Of a stretch of DNA of 64,000 bases, positions 55,266 to 63,650 are shown piece after piece. Every line of letters begins with the position of its first letter. Position 1 is the stretch's first letter. Both the position numbers and the translations under genes were made by a program. Source of the stretch: Roseomonas sp. (lineage in GTDB: Bacteria > Pseudomonadota > Alphaproteobacteria > Acetobacterales > Acetobacteraceae). Under the pieces are notes generated by a model. The model saw only the letters and a program-made list of their open reading frames with translations, made no database searches and was not told where the DNA came from. The DNA lies in NCBI GenBank assembly GCA_020249925.1, contig JADCER010000012.1, positions 1-64,000 on the forward strand, in the 5' to 3' direction.

Positions 55266-55631
55266 TCAAAAAAGCTTGAGCGGCCTGAGGCCCTTATATG
55301 TGAAGCCCTGTTCATTCAGGCATTTGGCGCGGGCTTCCTGGCGGATGGGGATATTCACATCCACCCAATCATAAATGGGCGGGCGGAGCCGCGGCGGGCG
55401 ACGGGTGCAATTCGTCACGCCATTGGGGCTGGTCCAGCAGCGGGTCTCGCCTGGTTCCCAATAGGCGGGCTGGATCTGCATCCAGACCATGCCGGGCTTG
55501 ATCTGTTCCGCCGCCTGAGCGGTGCAGGCGGCTTGCGCCGCATCCGAATCGGCTTCCGTCGCACCGGGCTTTTCCCAGCGCTCGGCACAGGCGGCCAGCA
55601 GCAAGGCAAGGGCAAGGGGCAGTGCGCGCAT
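55266..55631 (-). CDS. Small lipoprotein (paralogue pair member 2)
   Basis: 121 aa, same layout as 54668-55033: lipobox LLAAC (Cys15), AERWEKPGATE, DAAQAACTAQ, ETRCW, TNCTR, KCLNEQGFTYKGLRPLKLF (core GFTYKGLRPLKLF). The middle section differs most between the pair. Function unknown. Confidence 0.85.
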   Translation of the reverse strand: MRALPLALALLLAACAERWEKPGATEADSDAAQAACTAQAAEQIKPGMVWMQIQPAYWEPGETRCWTSPNGVTNCTRRPPRLRPPIYDWVDVNIPIRQEARAKCLNEQGFTYKGLRPLKLF

Positions 55632-55676
55632 GGATGCTTTATAGCGGGAAAGTCAGGGCTGAATCATGGCGGCGCC

Positions 55677-56471
55677 TCATGCCCGCCGCCGCCCCAGCAG
55701 CCAAATGGCCAGGGCCAGCGCGCTGCCCACAACCAGCACCACCAGGGCGCCGAGCGCATTCACCTCTGGCGTCAGGCCAAGGCGCAGCATGGAAAACAGC
55801 GCAATCGGCAGCGTGGTGCCGGCCGGGCCCGAAACGAAGGAAGCAATCACCACATCATCCAGCGACAGCGTGAAAGCCAGCAACCAGCCCGCTACCAGGG
55901 CGGGCGCGATCAGGGGGAGCGTGATGGTCCAAAACGCCACAAGGGGTGTCGCGCCCAAATCCATCGCCGCTTCTTCCAGGGAAGTTTCGGCCTCGGCCAG
56001 GCGCGCCTGCACCACTACCGCGACATAGGCCGCGCCAAAGCCAGCATGGGCCAGCAGGATCGTGAGGGCGCCGCGCCCAGCGGGCCAGCCGATCAGCCCT
56101 TCCAGGGCAACAAAAAGCAGCAGCAGCGAAAGCCCGATCACGACTTCCGGCAGCACCAGCGGGGCGCCGATCAAAGCGCCGAACAGGGCGCGTCCGCGAA
56201 AGGCGCCAAACCGCGCCAGCGCAAAGGCAATGCCGCCGCCGACCAGCACGGCCAGCGTCGCAGCAGCAGCAGCGATTCGAAGCGACAGAAACGCCGCTTC
56301 CAGCAGCCTTTCATTGGCCGCCAGCACCCCAAACCAGCGCAGCGAAAACCCGCCCCATTGGAAGGGGATGCGGTCCGCGCTGAAGGCAAAGCCCACCAGC
56401 AGCAGGATGGGCAGCCACAGAAACAGGAAGCCCGCCAGCATCACCGTGCGCACCAACCGGCCCGGCTTCAT
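55677..56471 (-). CDS. Polyamine-type ABC permease (PotC/PotI)
   Basis: 264 aa, six spans. EAA-loop LEEAAMDLGATPLVAFWTI and SLDDVVIASFVSGPAGTTLP are typical of PotC/PotI. It overlaps the PotB/H-like gene stop. Last gene of a four-gene polyamine importer operon. Confidence 0.93.
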   Translation of the reverse strand: MKPGRLVRTVMLAGFLFLWLPILLLVGFAFSADRIPFQWGGFSLRWFGVLAANERLLEAAFLSLRIAAAAATLAVLVGGGIAFALARFGAFRGRALFGALIGAPLVLPEVVIGLSLLLLFVALEGLIGWPAGRGALTILLAHAGFGAAYVAVVVQARLAEAETSLEEAAMDLGATPLVAFWTITLPLIAPALVAGWLLAFTLSLDDVVIASFVSGPAGTTLPIALFSMLRLGLTPEVNALGALVVLVVGSALALAIWLLGRRRA

Positions 56472-57295
56472 GTGCTCGCCCCCAGTTTCTGGAACCAGCG
56501 CATGGGCAGGATGAGCAGCGCAAGCAACACCAACGCCAAAGCCGCCGCCAAGGGCCAATCCCGGTTCTGAAAAAATTCCTGCCAGAGCACCCGGCCAATC
56601 ACCTGCGCCTCGGGCGGGCCGAGCAATTCGGGAATGACGAATTCCCCCGCCGCCGGGATGAACACCAGCAGAAAACCCGCCGCCGCCGCCGGCAAGGTGA
56701 GCGGCAAGGTGATACTGAAGAACACCCGCGCCGGCTGCGCGCCAAGATCAGCCGCCGCTTCCAACAGCGCAGGATCAAGCCGGATCAGCGCGGTGAAAAT
56801 CGGCAGTACCGCAAAAGGCAGATAGGCATGCACCATGCCGGCCAGCATCGCGCCTTCAGTGTAAAGCAACGCCAAGGGCGCATCTGTGATCCCCAAGCCG
56901 CGCAGCAGATGATTGACCAGCCCCTCATCGCGCAACAACCCAATCCAGGCACCAAGACGCAGTAAAAACCCAGTCCAGAAGGGCAGCATCAGCAGCGCCA
57001 GCAATGGCAGGCGCCAGCCTGGCCGCACAGCAGCCATGCCAAGCGCCATGGGATAGGCGATCAATAGGCAAAGCCCCGCTGTGGTCGCGGCAAGGCGCAA
57101 CGCCGCGAGCAAAGCCTCGGCGTAATAGAAATCCTCCACCAGCATGGCAAAGGCGGCGAAGCGCAGCCCGAGCGTGAAGGGCGGCACACCATCCGCAGGT
57201 GTCGCAAAGGCCATCACCACCAGAATCAATACCGGTGCCGCCACCAGCATCAGCAGCCAAACCCATAAGGGGGCAAGCAGGATGGCGCGCGACAT
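56468..57295 (-). CDS. Polyamine-type ABC permease (PotB/PotH)
   Basis: 275 aa, six spans. YPMALGMAAVRPGW, LMLPFWTGFLLRLGAWIGLL, EAA loop LLEAAADLGAQPARVFFSI, and GEFVIPELLGPPEAQVIGRV are the PotB/H pattern. The ATG at 57295 overlaps the potA stop by 1 nt (TGATG). Confidence 0.94.
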   Translation of the reverse strand: MSRAILLAPLWVWLLMLVAAPVLILVVMAFATPADGVPPFTLGLRFAAFAMLVEDFYYAEALLAALRLAATTAGLCLLIAYPMALGMAAVRPGWRLPLLALLMLPFWTGFLLRLGAWIGLLRDEGLVNHLLRGLGITDAPLALLYTEGAMLAGMVHAYLPFAVLPIFTALIRLDPALLEAAADLGAQPARVFFSITLPLTLPAAAAGFLLVFIPAAGEFVIPELLGPPEAQVIGRVLWQEFFQNRDWPLAAALALVLLALLILPMRWFQKLGAST

Positions 57296-58317
57296 CAGGC
57301 GAAAAGCGGCACCACCGCGCCCGCCCCCCATGCCACACCAACAATACTGCCTTGCGCTGGTGGCGGAGCCTTATGCACCACGCGCACAGAAGCACCGCCC
57401 GGCAGGCGAATGATCAGAAGCCAATCCTCACCACGAAACGCCGCATCTTCCAGAATGCCTGTGATGCAGGGCGCTTCATCGGCATTGGTCAGGCGAATAT
57501 GCTCAGCGCGCAGGGCAACCGCGAGAGTTGCCGCCGGCAAGCGCGTTGCGATATCCGCGCCTGCCTCGGCGCTTTCAAACACGCCATCCCGCATGCGCCC
57601 TTCCAGCACATTCGCCGCCCCCAGAAACCGCGCGACGAAACGTGTCGCTGGCCGTGCATAAACTTCCTGCGGGGGGCCGATTTGTGCGACGCGCCCCGCT
57701 TCCAGCACCGCGATACGATCCGCGAGCGCGAGTGCTTCCTGTTGGTCATGCGTGACCATGATGAAGGCCGCACCGGTCTTGCGTTGCAGGGCACGAAGCT
57801 CAAGCCCCGTGCGTTCACGCAAGCCGGCATCGAGCGCTGCCATGGGTTCATCCAGCAACAGCAAGCGCGGGCGCATCACCAGGCTGCGCGCGAGAGCGAC
57901 GCGCTGCTTCTGCCCGCCGGAAAGCTGCTGCGGCTTGCGTGCTTCCAGCCCTTGCAGCCCCACCAGATCAAGCGCCGCTGCAATGCGGCTGCGGCGTTCT
58001 TCTGCGGCCACGCCGGCACGCTTCAGCCCATAAGCGATATTGTCGGCCACATTCATATGTGGAAACAGCGCATAGGATTGAAACATCATGTTGATCGGCC
58101 GCGCCCAGGGCGGCACCGGCAGCAAATCCTGCCCATCCAGCGTCAGCGTGCCGACATCCGGCGCCTCGAACCCCGCCAGCACGCGCAGCAGCGTTGATTT
58201 GCCGGAACCCGATCCGCCAAGCAGCGCGAAGAACTCGCCAGGATTGATCGCCAGATCAAGCCCCGCGAGTGCGCGCACCGCGCCGAAGCGCTTTTCCAGC
58301 GCGGTCGCGATCAGCAC
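57295..58317 (-). CDS. potA: Polyamine-type ABC ATPase (PotA/PotG)
   Basis: 340 aa. Walker A GGSGSGKST, Q-loop MMFQSYALFPHM, signature LSGGQKQR, Walker B LLLLDEPMAALDA, C-terminal TOBE-type domain. The start is a GTG at 58317, 4 nt after the binding-protein stop and behind AAGGCAGG; the longer frame runs antisense-like through that gene. Confidence 0.93.
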   Translation of the reverse strand: MLIATALEKRFGAVRALAGLDLAINPGEFFALLGGSGSGKSTLLRVLAGFEAPDVGTLTLDGQDLLPVPPWARPINMMFQSYALFPHMNVADNIAYGLKRAGVAAEERRSRIAAALDLVGLQGLEARKPQQLSGGQKQRVALARSLVMRPRLLLLDEPMAALDAGLRERTGLELRALQRKTGAAFIMVTHDQQEALALADRIAVLEAGRVAQIGPPQEVYARPATRFVARFLGAANVLEGRMRDGVFESAEAGADIATRLPAATLAVALRAEHIRLTNADEAPCITGILEDAAFRGEDWLLIIRLPGGASVRVVHKAPPPAQGSIVGVAWGAGAVVPLFA

Positions 58318-58321
58318 CGGT

Positions 58322-59413
58322 TCAGCGGCCTGCCTTGAAGCGTGCCCAAAGCCGGCTGCGCGCGCGTTCAATCTCGCGCGGCGGGGTGCTGGCCACAAAA
58401 CTCGCCGCCAGCATCGCCTCATCCGGATAGACATTGCGGTCTTCGCGCACCGCAACATCCACCGCGGCGAGTGATGCCGGCACGGCATTCGGATAGCGCA
58501 CTTGATTGGTGATGCCCGCCATCACATCTGGCCTCAGCAGGAAGTTGATGAAGTCATGCGCGGCTTCCTTATTCGGTGCATCGGCAGGGATTGCCAGCAT
58601 GTCAAACCAAAGCTGCGCGCCCTGCCGCGGCGCGACATAGCCAATCTCAACGCCGCGCCCGGCTTCCCTGGCGCGTGCCTGCGCCTGGATGACATCGCCG
58701 GAATAGGTCAGCGCCACGCAGGCTTCTCCATTCGCCAGCGCATCCAGAATGGCCCCCGAGGGTAGGATGGCGCGCACATGGCGCCGAATGCCCATCAGCG
58801 CCTGTTCCGCCACACGCAAATCCTCAAGGCTATGCGCATTGGGATCACGCCCCGCCCAGCGCAGCACGGAAGGCAGCACATCGGTCTGGCTATCCATCAC
58901 CATGATGCCGCAGCGCGCGAGCCGCGCTGCGTTTTCCGGCTTGAACAGAACATCAAAGCCATCGAGTGCCATGTCAGGTGCGATGGCCCTGATCCGATCC
59001 AGCCGAAGCCCAAGCCCAACCGTGCCCCAAAGATAAATCGCACCATGGCGATTGCCCGGATCAATCTCCGCCACACGCGCCATCAGCGTCGGGTCAAGGT
59101 TGCGCCAATTCGGAATACGTGCGCGATCAAGTGGCGCCAAAGCCCCGGCGCGGAGCAGCCGCGCGAAGGTGGGTTCGCTGGTTGGTACGATAATGTCATA
59201 GCCAGAACGCCCAGCAGAAAGCTTGCCTTCCAGCGTTTCCAGACTGTCATAGACATCATAGCGTACGCGAATGCCGGTTTCGCGCGTGAAGCGCTGCACG
59301 GCATAGGGGTCAATATAGTCCGACCAATTATAGACATTCACCACACGCTCCTGCGCGGCAACAAGGCCTGGCAAAAGCAGCAGGGCAAACAAGACGATCA
59401 GGCGACGGATCAT
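58322..59413 (-). CDS. Polyamine-binding periplasmic protein (PotD/PotF-like)
   Basis: 363 aa with a Sec signal peptide (cleavage near VAAQ at 18-20). VVNVYNWSDYIDPYAVQRFTRETG is the PotD/F N-terminal hallmark (core NWSDYIDP). It binds putrescine or spermidine. First gene of the operon; ATG at 59413 chosen from the signal peptide. Confidence 0.94.
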   Translation of the reverse strand: MIRRLIVLFALLLLPGLVAAQERVVNVYNWSDYIDPYAVQRFTRETGIRVRYDVYDSLETLEGKLSAGRSGYDIIVPTSEPTFARLLRAGALAPLDRARIPNWRNLDPTLMARVAEIDPGNRHGAIYLWGTVGLGLRLDRIRAIAPDMALDGFDVLFKPENAARLARCGIMVMDSQTDVLPSVLRWAGRDPNAHSLEDLRVAEQALMGIRRHVRAILPSGAILDALANGEACVALTYSGDVIQAQARAREAGRGVEIGYVAPRQGAQLWFDMLAIPADAPNKEAAHDFINFLLRPDVMAGITNQVRYPNAVPASLAAVDVAVREDRNVYPDEAMLAASFVASTPPREIERARSRLWARFKAGR

Positions 59414-59505
59414 GGGCGCGGCTCCGCAATCAATGGGCTTTTTGTAGCGCAATGCAGGGCAATTTTGGGGAAAGGAAGAAAATTCGCCAACACCATAAAA
59501 ATTCC

Positions 59506-59534
59506 TTGACATTAGGCTTTTGTTCCTTTATCTA
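59506..59534 (+). promoter_or_regulatory. Sigma-70-type promoter of the tail-tip genes
   Basis: Perfect -35 TTGACA (59506-59511), 17-bp spacer and -10-like TATCTA (59529-59534) in an AT-rich island. It points to the tail genes, about 110 nt before the first ATG. Confidence 0.55.
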
Positions 59535-59649
59535 AAATCGCATCAAGGGCCGAATTGCGCCCGAAGCTCCCCTCCCTCCACGAACCTTGACCCAAGCTTG
59601 CCACCAGCCGGGCGCGCGCCCTGCTGCCTGGCCGCCAGCAGGAGCGCCC

Positions 59650-60300
59650 ATGCCCTTCATTGCCACCAGCCTCTCGCCGCTCAGCGCCGCGAACGGCTTC
59701 ACCCTTTGGCATTATCGCACCAGCGATACCCGCGCCGAGACCGAGGCCCCCGGCTATTTTGCCCCCGCCGCTGACCGGGTACGTGTCGGTGACATCATCC
59801 TGGTGCAGGCCAATGACGGCACCACCATGTTGCCGGTCCGTGCGGGTAATCTGACGGGCGCCGCGGTTGTGCTGGATTCGCTCGGCGCACCGCCAACCAT
59901 CCAGCGTTCGGCGAATCTGCCCTTCCGCCAGACGCTTACCGGTACGGCCGAGGCGCGTGCCATCACCATTGATCCAATGCCAAATGCCATAGAGCCCGGC
60001 GCTTCCATTCCGGTCGGCGCAACGGTCCAGGGCAGCATCACCAATATCACCTTCCAGCTCCGTAACGCAGCCGGGACCGTCCTTGCCACTCAGGATTCCG
60101 CGGTCGCCAATGGCCGGGCGAGCGTACTCTTTCCTGCTCAGGCCTCGGGCGGCGGTTATCGCATCCTGGCGCGCAATGCGGCGGATACCAATCATTCTGC
60201 CCTCTCCGCGCCCTTCGCCATCGGCATGGCACCGCGACTGTTGAATGAAGAAGGCGGTGTCCTGCTGCTCGAAAACGACGGCCAATTGCTGCTGTTCTGA
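59650..60300 (+). CDS. Phage-tail-associated protein
   Basis: 216 aa, all-beta looking. The first 60 residues (SANGFTLWHYRTSD, then GYFAPAADRVRVGDIILVQA) match a short module that precedes tail-fibre or tailspike genes in many phages. The C-terminus ends in LLENDGQLLLF, a motif often seen at phage structural ends. It is probably a tail-tip or fibre-attachment protein. First of three co-directional tail genes with no other phage genes nearby. Confidence 0.7.
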   Translation: MPFIATSLSPLSAANGFTLWHYRTSDTRAETEAPGYFAPAADRVRVGDIILVQANDGTTMLPVRAGNLTGAAVVLDSLGAPPTIQRSANLPFRQTLTGTAEARAITIDPMPNAIEPGASIPVGATVQGSITNITFQLRNAAGTVLATQDSAVANGRASVLFPAQASGGGYRILARNAADTNHSALSAPFAIGMAPRLLNEEGGVLLLENDGQLLLF

Positions 60301-60331
60301 ACCCTCTTTTTTTCCCGACAACCCAGAAAGC

Positions 60332-60367
60332 GCCAGGCTTTGGATCCGCAGATCCGAAGTGCCTGGC
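60332..60367 (+). terminator. Imperfect hairpin between tail genes
   Basis: Outer arms GCCAGGC (60332-60338) and GCCTGGC (60361-60367), inner arms GGATC/GATCC. It follows the first tail gene, preceded by a T-run at 60307-60313. An mRNA-processing or partial-termination hairpin. Confidence 0.4.
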
Positions 60368-60389
60368 AGCAACCATGAAAAGGTCAACC

Positions 60390-62324
60390 ATGTCAGACAC
60401 CAAGATCAGCGCGCTTCCCAGCGTTTCCAACACCGCTGATGCGGATATGCTGCCCGTTGTGCAGACAAGTGGCGCAACGATTGCGACACGCCGTGCAAGC
60501 CTTGCACAACTGCGCAGCGGCCTGTTCGTGGAACGTCCCTTCCATGTCCGGGACTATGGGGCCGTGGGCAATGGTGTTGCCGATGACGGGCCGGCGATCC
60601 AGGCGGCCATCAATGCCATGAGGCTTGTGGGCGGCGGTATTCTGCAATTCGGCCCGCGCCTGTACCGTATTGCGAGCCCCATCGTGATCAATGGCGTCAC
60701 GGTCATTCTGCAGGGTGCCGGCTTCACCGAAGGCCCGAGTGAGGCACATGGAACCTGGTTCAGGATTGACCAGACCGGTTTCACGCCCTTCACCTTCTCT
60801 GGCACCATGGCGCGCGGTTCGATCGTGCGCGATATCGCGATACGCCAAATTCACCCAAATCCAAGCGCCACCTGGGCGCCAACCGATTACGATTATGTCT
60901 TCCGCGTGCAGGATTGCCTTGGCGCCGTGGATTTCGACAATGTTTTCCTGGTTGCGGTCAATCGCGGCATCTGGTGCGACAATTCCGGGCGCATGAACAT
61001 CCGGCGCCTGCGCGGGCAGGTCTATACGCGCGGGGTTGAAGTGGATCGCTGCCTGGATATCTGCCGCCTGGAACATGTGCATTTCTGGACATTCCATACG
61101 AATGACGCGAATATCGTCACCTGGCAGCAGAACAATCAGGACGCGCTGGTTTTCCGCAAGGTGGATGGTGTCTTCCTGGATGACATTTTTGTCCTTGGCG
61201 CGCGTTCCACGCTGCGCTTCAGTTCATCGGCTTTCGGTGTCACCACCAAATTCTATGGCAGCAATATCTATGCTGATTTTGCGCGATATGGCGTTTGGAT
61301 TGATGGTAATGATGTCGAAGGCCGCATCGCCAATATGACGACCCAAGGGGAGTTGATTACTGCAGGCGCGTCGGTACCGCTTCCTGGCGCGGCTGGCATC
61401 CAGATTGATGGCAGCAATGTGCGCGTACAGATCGGCAATCTCCGCGTGGATGACACCGAAAACAACGCCATTCGTGTCAATGGCAGCAATAACCGTTTGG
61501 ATATTTTCGCCTTCCGTACCGAATACTACAATTACCTGAATAATGGTTCGGCTGCGATTCATCTTGCCAATGTCGTGACCGGCACGCCCAATCAGGTATA
61601 TCTTGGAACACCGCCTTTGCTCGGGAATGGCAATGGCGGACCGCTGATCAATTCAGGCACCAATGGCTTTGTTGCCTCCGCCGCGCCGGCTGGCCGAGTT
61701 GACCGGCCAGGCATGATGGTAGGCGCCCAGGATACCGGGCTATTTCAGCCAGCCGTTGGGGCCGTTGCGCTATCGGCCGGTGGCGCCGAGCAAGTGCGCG
61801 TGGCGGCCGGCAATATCTCCTTGGGTGGTGCGCCAGGTGCCCATTCTTTGGCTATCGCTACGCCGACAGCCACGGTCAATCAGGTCACGGTTACGGGCAG
61901 TGCCCTTGGCGGTACGCCAAGCCTTGCGGCAACAGGCACGGATGTGAATATCCCGCTTGCTCTTTCGGCTAAGAACATTGCACCGGTGCGGTTGAACAGC
62001 CGCGGCAATATCGCGCTTGAAGTCAATGCGGTGGCAACACCGGTGAATTTCGTGCGCATCAATGGCTCGGGCGCTGCTGCGCCGCCGCAGATCACCGCAC
62101 AGGGCACCGATACCAATGTGAATCTTCTGCTGCTCGGCAAGGGCACAGGTGCGGTGCAGTCGGGTTCTCCGCTGCAATTGCCAAGCTTTACGGTGGCGAC
62201 ACTGCCGCCTGCGGCAACATATCCGCGCTGCATGATTTATGTCGCGGATGGGGCGACCAATCGGCGCTTTGCGATCAGCGATGGCGCAAGCTGGCGCTGG
62301 CCTGATGGTGCGGTTGTTGCCTGA
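60390..62324 (+). CDS. Tailspike-like protein with pectate-lyase beta-helix
   Basis: 644 aa. N-terminal ISALPSVSNTADADMLPVVQ is the phage fibre head motif, then FHVRDYGAVGNGVADDGPAI marks the Pectate_lyase_3 right-handed beta-helix (about 55-390). The rest is Gly/Ala/Asn-rich and ends in SDGASWRWPDGAVVA, typical of tail proteins. It likely recognises or cuts a surface polysaccharide. Start at 60390 follows AAAAGG; ATG at 60375 is possible. Confidence 0.85.
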   Translation: MSDTKISALPSVSNTADADMLPVVQTSGATIATRRASLAQLRSGLFVERPFHVRDYGAVGNGVADDGPAIQAAINAMRLVGGGILQFGPRLYRIASPIVINGVTVILQGAGFTEGPSEAHGTWFRIDQTGFTPFTFSGTMARGSIVRDIAIRQIHPNPSATWAPTDYDYVFRVQDCLGAVDFDNVFLVAVNRGIWCDNSGRMNIRRLRGQVYTRGVEVDRCLDICRLEHVHFWTFHTNDANIVTWQQNNQDALVFRKVDGVFLDDIFVLGARSTLRFSSSAFGVTTKFYGSNIYADFARYGVWIDGNDVEGRIANMTTQGELITAGASVPLPGAAGIQIDGSNVRVQIGNLRVDDTENNAIRVNGSNNRLDIFAFRTEYYNYLNNGSAAIHLANVVTGTPNQVYLGTPPLLGNGNGGPLINSGTNGFVASAAPAGRVDRPGMMVGAQDTGLFQPAVGAVALSAGGAEQVRVAAGNISLGGAPGAHSLAIATPTATVNQVTVTGSALGGTPSLAATGTDVNIPLALSAKNIAPVRLNSRGNIALEVNAVATPVNFVRINGSGAAAPPQITAQGTDTNVNLLLLGKGTGAVQSGSPLQLPSFTVATLPPAATYPRCMIYVADGATNRRFAISDGASWRWPDGAVVA

Positions 62325-62334
62325 TCTTGAAAGC

Positions 62335-62393
62335 ATGTTTTCGTGCCTGATCCGCCACGCAGTTTTCTTGCGCGGGTCAGGCGCCAACCGCAA
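62335..62393 (+). terminator. Hairpin after the tailspike gene
   Basis: GCCTGATCCGC (about 62346-62356) pairs with GCGGGTCAGGC (about 62373-62383) over 11 bp with one G-U pair and a 16-nt loop holding TTTT. It lies 20 nt after the tailspike stop. Confidence 0.4.
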
Positions 62394-62416
62394 CTGATCC
62401 ATTCAGGAAGAACAAC

Positions 62417-62791
62417 ATGACCTCCATGACAGATTACACGAAGAATTTGCTCGGCCGTTCCGTGGTTGGTCGGCGCCCCGCCCTGCCTTCTGCCGTCTTC
62501 ATTGCCCTGGGTACCGGGGGGTCCGATGCAAGCGGTGTTTCCGGGGAACCCTCCGGCACGGGCTATGCCCGCCAGGCCGTGACCTTTTTTGGAACGGGGC
62601 TTCAATACAATGTTTCGCAAGTGCGCTTCAACTTCACCAGCGCCCCCGGTACGCTCACGCATATCGGCGTGTTTGACGCGCTGACCGCGGGCAATCCGCT
62701 GCTATGGGCGCCGCTGGCGACGCCTGTGACGCTCACGGTGCCGGGCATTGTGAACATCCCCGTCAATAGCCTGAACGTGGTTGGGGACTGA
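62417..62791 (+). CDS. Phage tail fibre protein
   Basis: 124 aa. FIALGTGGSDASGVSGEPSG and GYARQAVTF, then FTSAPGTLTHIGVFDALTAG, are the pattern of a short phage tail-fibre protein family that joins the tip of fibres. It completes the three-gene module. An ATG at 62426 is the alternative start. Confidence 0.75.
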   Translation: MTSMTDYTKNLLGRSVVGRRPALPSAVFIALGTGGSDASGVSGEPSGTGYARQAVTFFGTGLQYNVSQVRFNFTSAPGTLTHIGVFDALTAGNPLLWAPLATPVTLTVPGIVNIPVNSLNVVGD

Positions 62792-62818
62792 CGGGGGGAA
62801 GCAAACCGTTGCGGAGCC

Positions 62819-63015
62819 GCCAAGTGCTGCCACTTGGCTTGAAAATGGTGAGTTTTGGTCGCATTTTCCGAATCGCCAAATGTCACCACTTGGCTTGAAA
62901 ATGCTTGGTTTTGGTCGCATTTCTCGAGTCGCCAAGTGCTGCCACTTGGCTTGAAAATGCTTGGTTTTGGTCGCATTTTCCGAGACGCCAAATGCTGCCA
63001 CTTGGCTTGAAAATG
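62819..63015 (+). repeat. 56-bp double-hairpin tandem repeat array
   Basis: Units begin at 62819, 62875, 62931 and 62987 (exact 56-bp period; the fourth is partial). Each starts with GCCAAGTG-CTGC-CACTTGGC or a close variant; the best-conserved third unit has a second inverted pair GAAAATGC/GCATTTTC. It sits between the convergent tail-fibre and DUF3576 genes. The reverse-oriented version is at 1-77. Confidence 0.95.
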
Positions 63016-63018
63016 CTC

Positions 63019-63585
63019 TCAGCGCCCGGCCGATTGGCTCCGCAATTCGCGGGCACGCGTCAGCACCTTGTCTTCCAGTTCCGCTGCCGTTGCGGTGCTG
63101 ACCGGCGCATCCACCCAGCCGCCCGGCCCCCGCACCTGGCGGAAAACGGCAATGCGCACACCATCGGATCGCAATTGCCGGCCAAGGACATAGGCGGTCG
63201 CCTTGAAACGTTCATTGGAAACGCCACCCGGCGCATGCCAATCCGTGATGATCACACCGCCAAAGGGATCGGCCGATGCCAGCGGCATGAAGGAAAGCGT
63301 ATCCAACGTGGCGCGCCAAAGGAAGGCATTCACACCAAGCCCACCGCCGCCCGCGCCGCTCTCCTGGCCTTTTTCCGTGCCGCCGCCGAATATCGTGATA
63401 CCGCCTGATGTACCGGCAGCCGAGGTGGCGCGCAGCAATTGCTCTCGCCTGCTGCCAGTATTGTATTCGTCGCGCTCCACTTCCCGCACCTGGGAGGAGT
63501 CGCCGCTACAGGCTGCCATGATCAGCCCAAGCGGCAGCAGCAAGGCGACGCGCGGTGAAAGGAAGCGGGTCCGGGGATTCTTCAT
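63019..63585 (-). CDS. DUF3576 domain-containing lipoprotein
   Basis: 188 aa. Type II signal peptide with lipobox MAAC (Cys26), then a Gly-rich segment (GGGTEKGQESGAGGGGLGVN) and the DUF3576 core LWRATLDTLSFMPLASADPF and WHAPGGVSNERFKATAYVLG. An alphaproteobacterial envelope protein of unknown role. Its stop abuts the repeat array. Confidence 0.92.
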   Translation of the reverse strand: MKNPRTRFLSPRVALLLPLGLIMAACSGDSSQVREVERDEYNTGSRREQLLRATSAAGTSGGITIFGGGTEKGQESGAGGGGLGVNAFLWRATLDTLSFMPLASADPFGGVIITDWHAPGGVSNERFKATAYVLGRQLRSDGVRIAVFRQVRGPGGWVDAPVSTATAAELEDKVLTRARELRSQSAGR

Positions 63586-63650
63586 AGGTGCCTTCTAGCG
63601 CATCCAGCCTTGGACTGAAAAGAGAAACCGCAAGCCGCAGCTTTAGCGCA

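Noticed and set aside
55119-56570. 483-codon plus-strand frame
   Set aside because: Antisense to a lipoprotein and a PotI-like permease; Gln/Arg-rich shadow.
62602-62991. Minus-strand repetitive frames across the 56-bp array
   Set aside because: The period of 56 is not a multiple of three, so the peptide changes frame from unit to unit; it only reads through non-coding repeats and the tail-fibre gene.
62819-63015. CRISPR array
   Set aside because: The whole 56-bp unit is conserved, with no unique spacers, and no cas genes are near.
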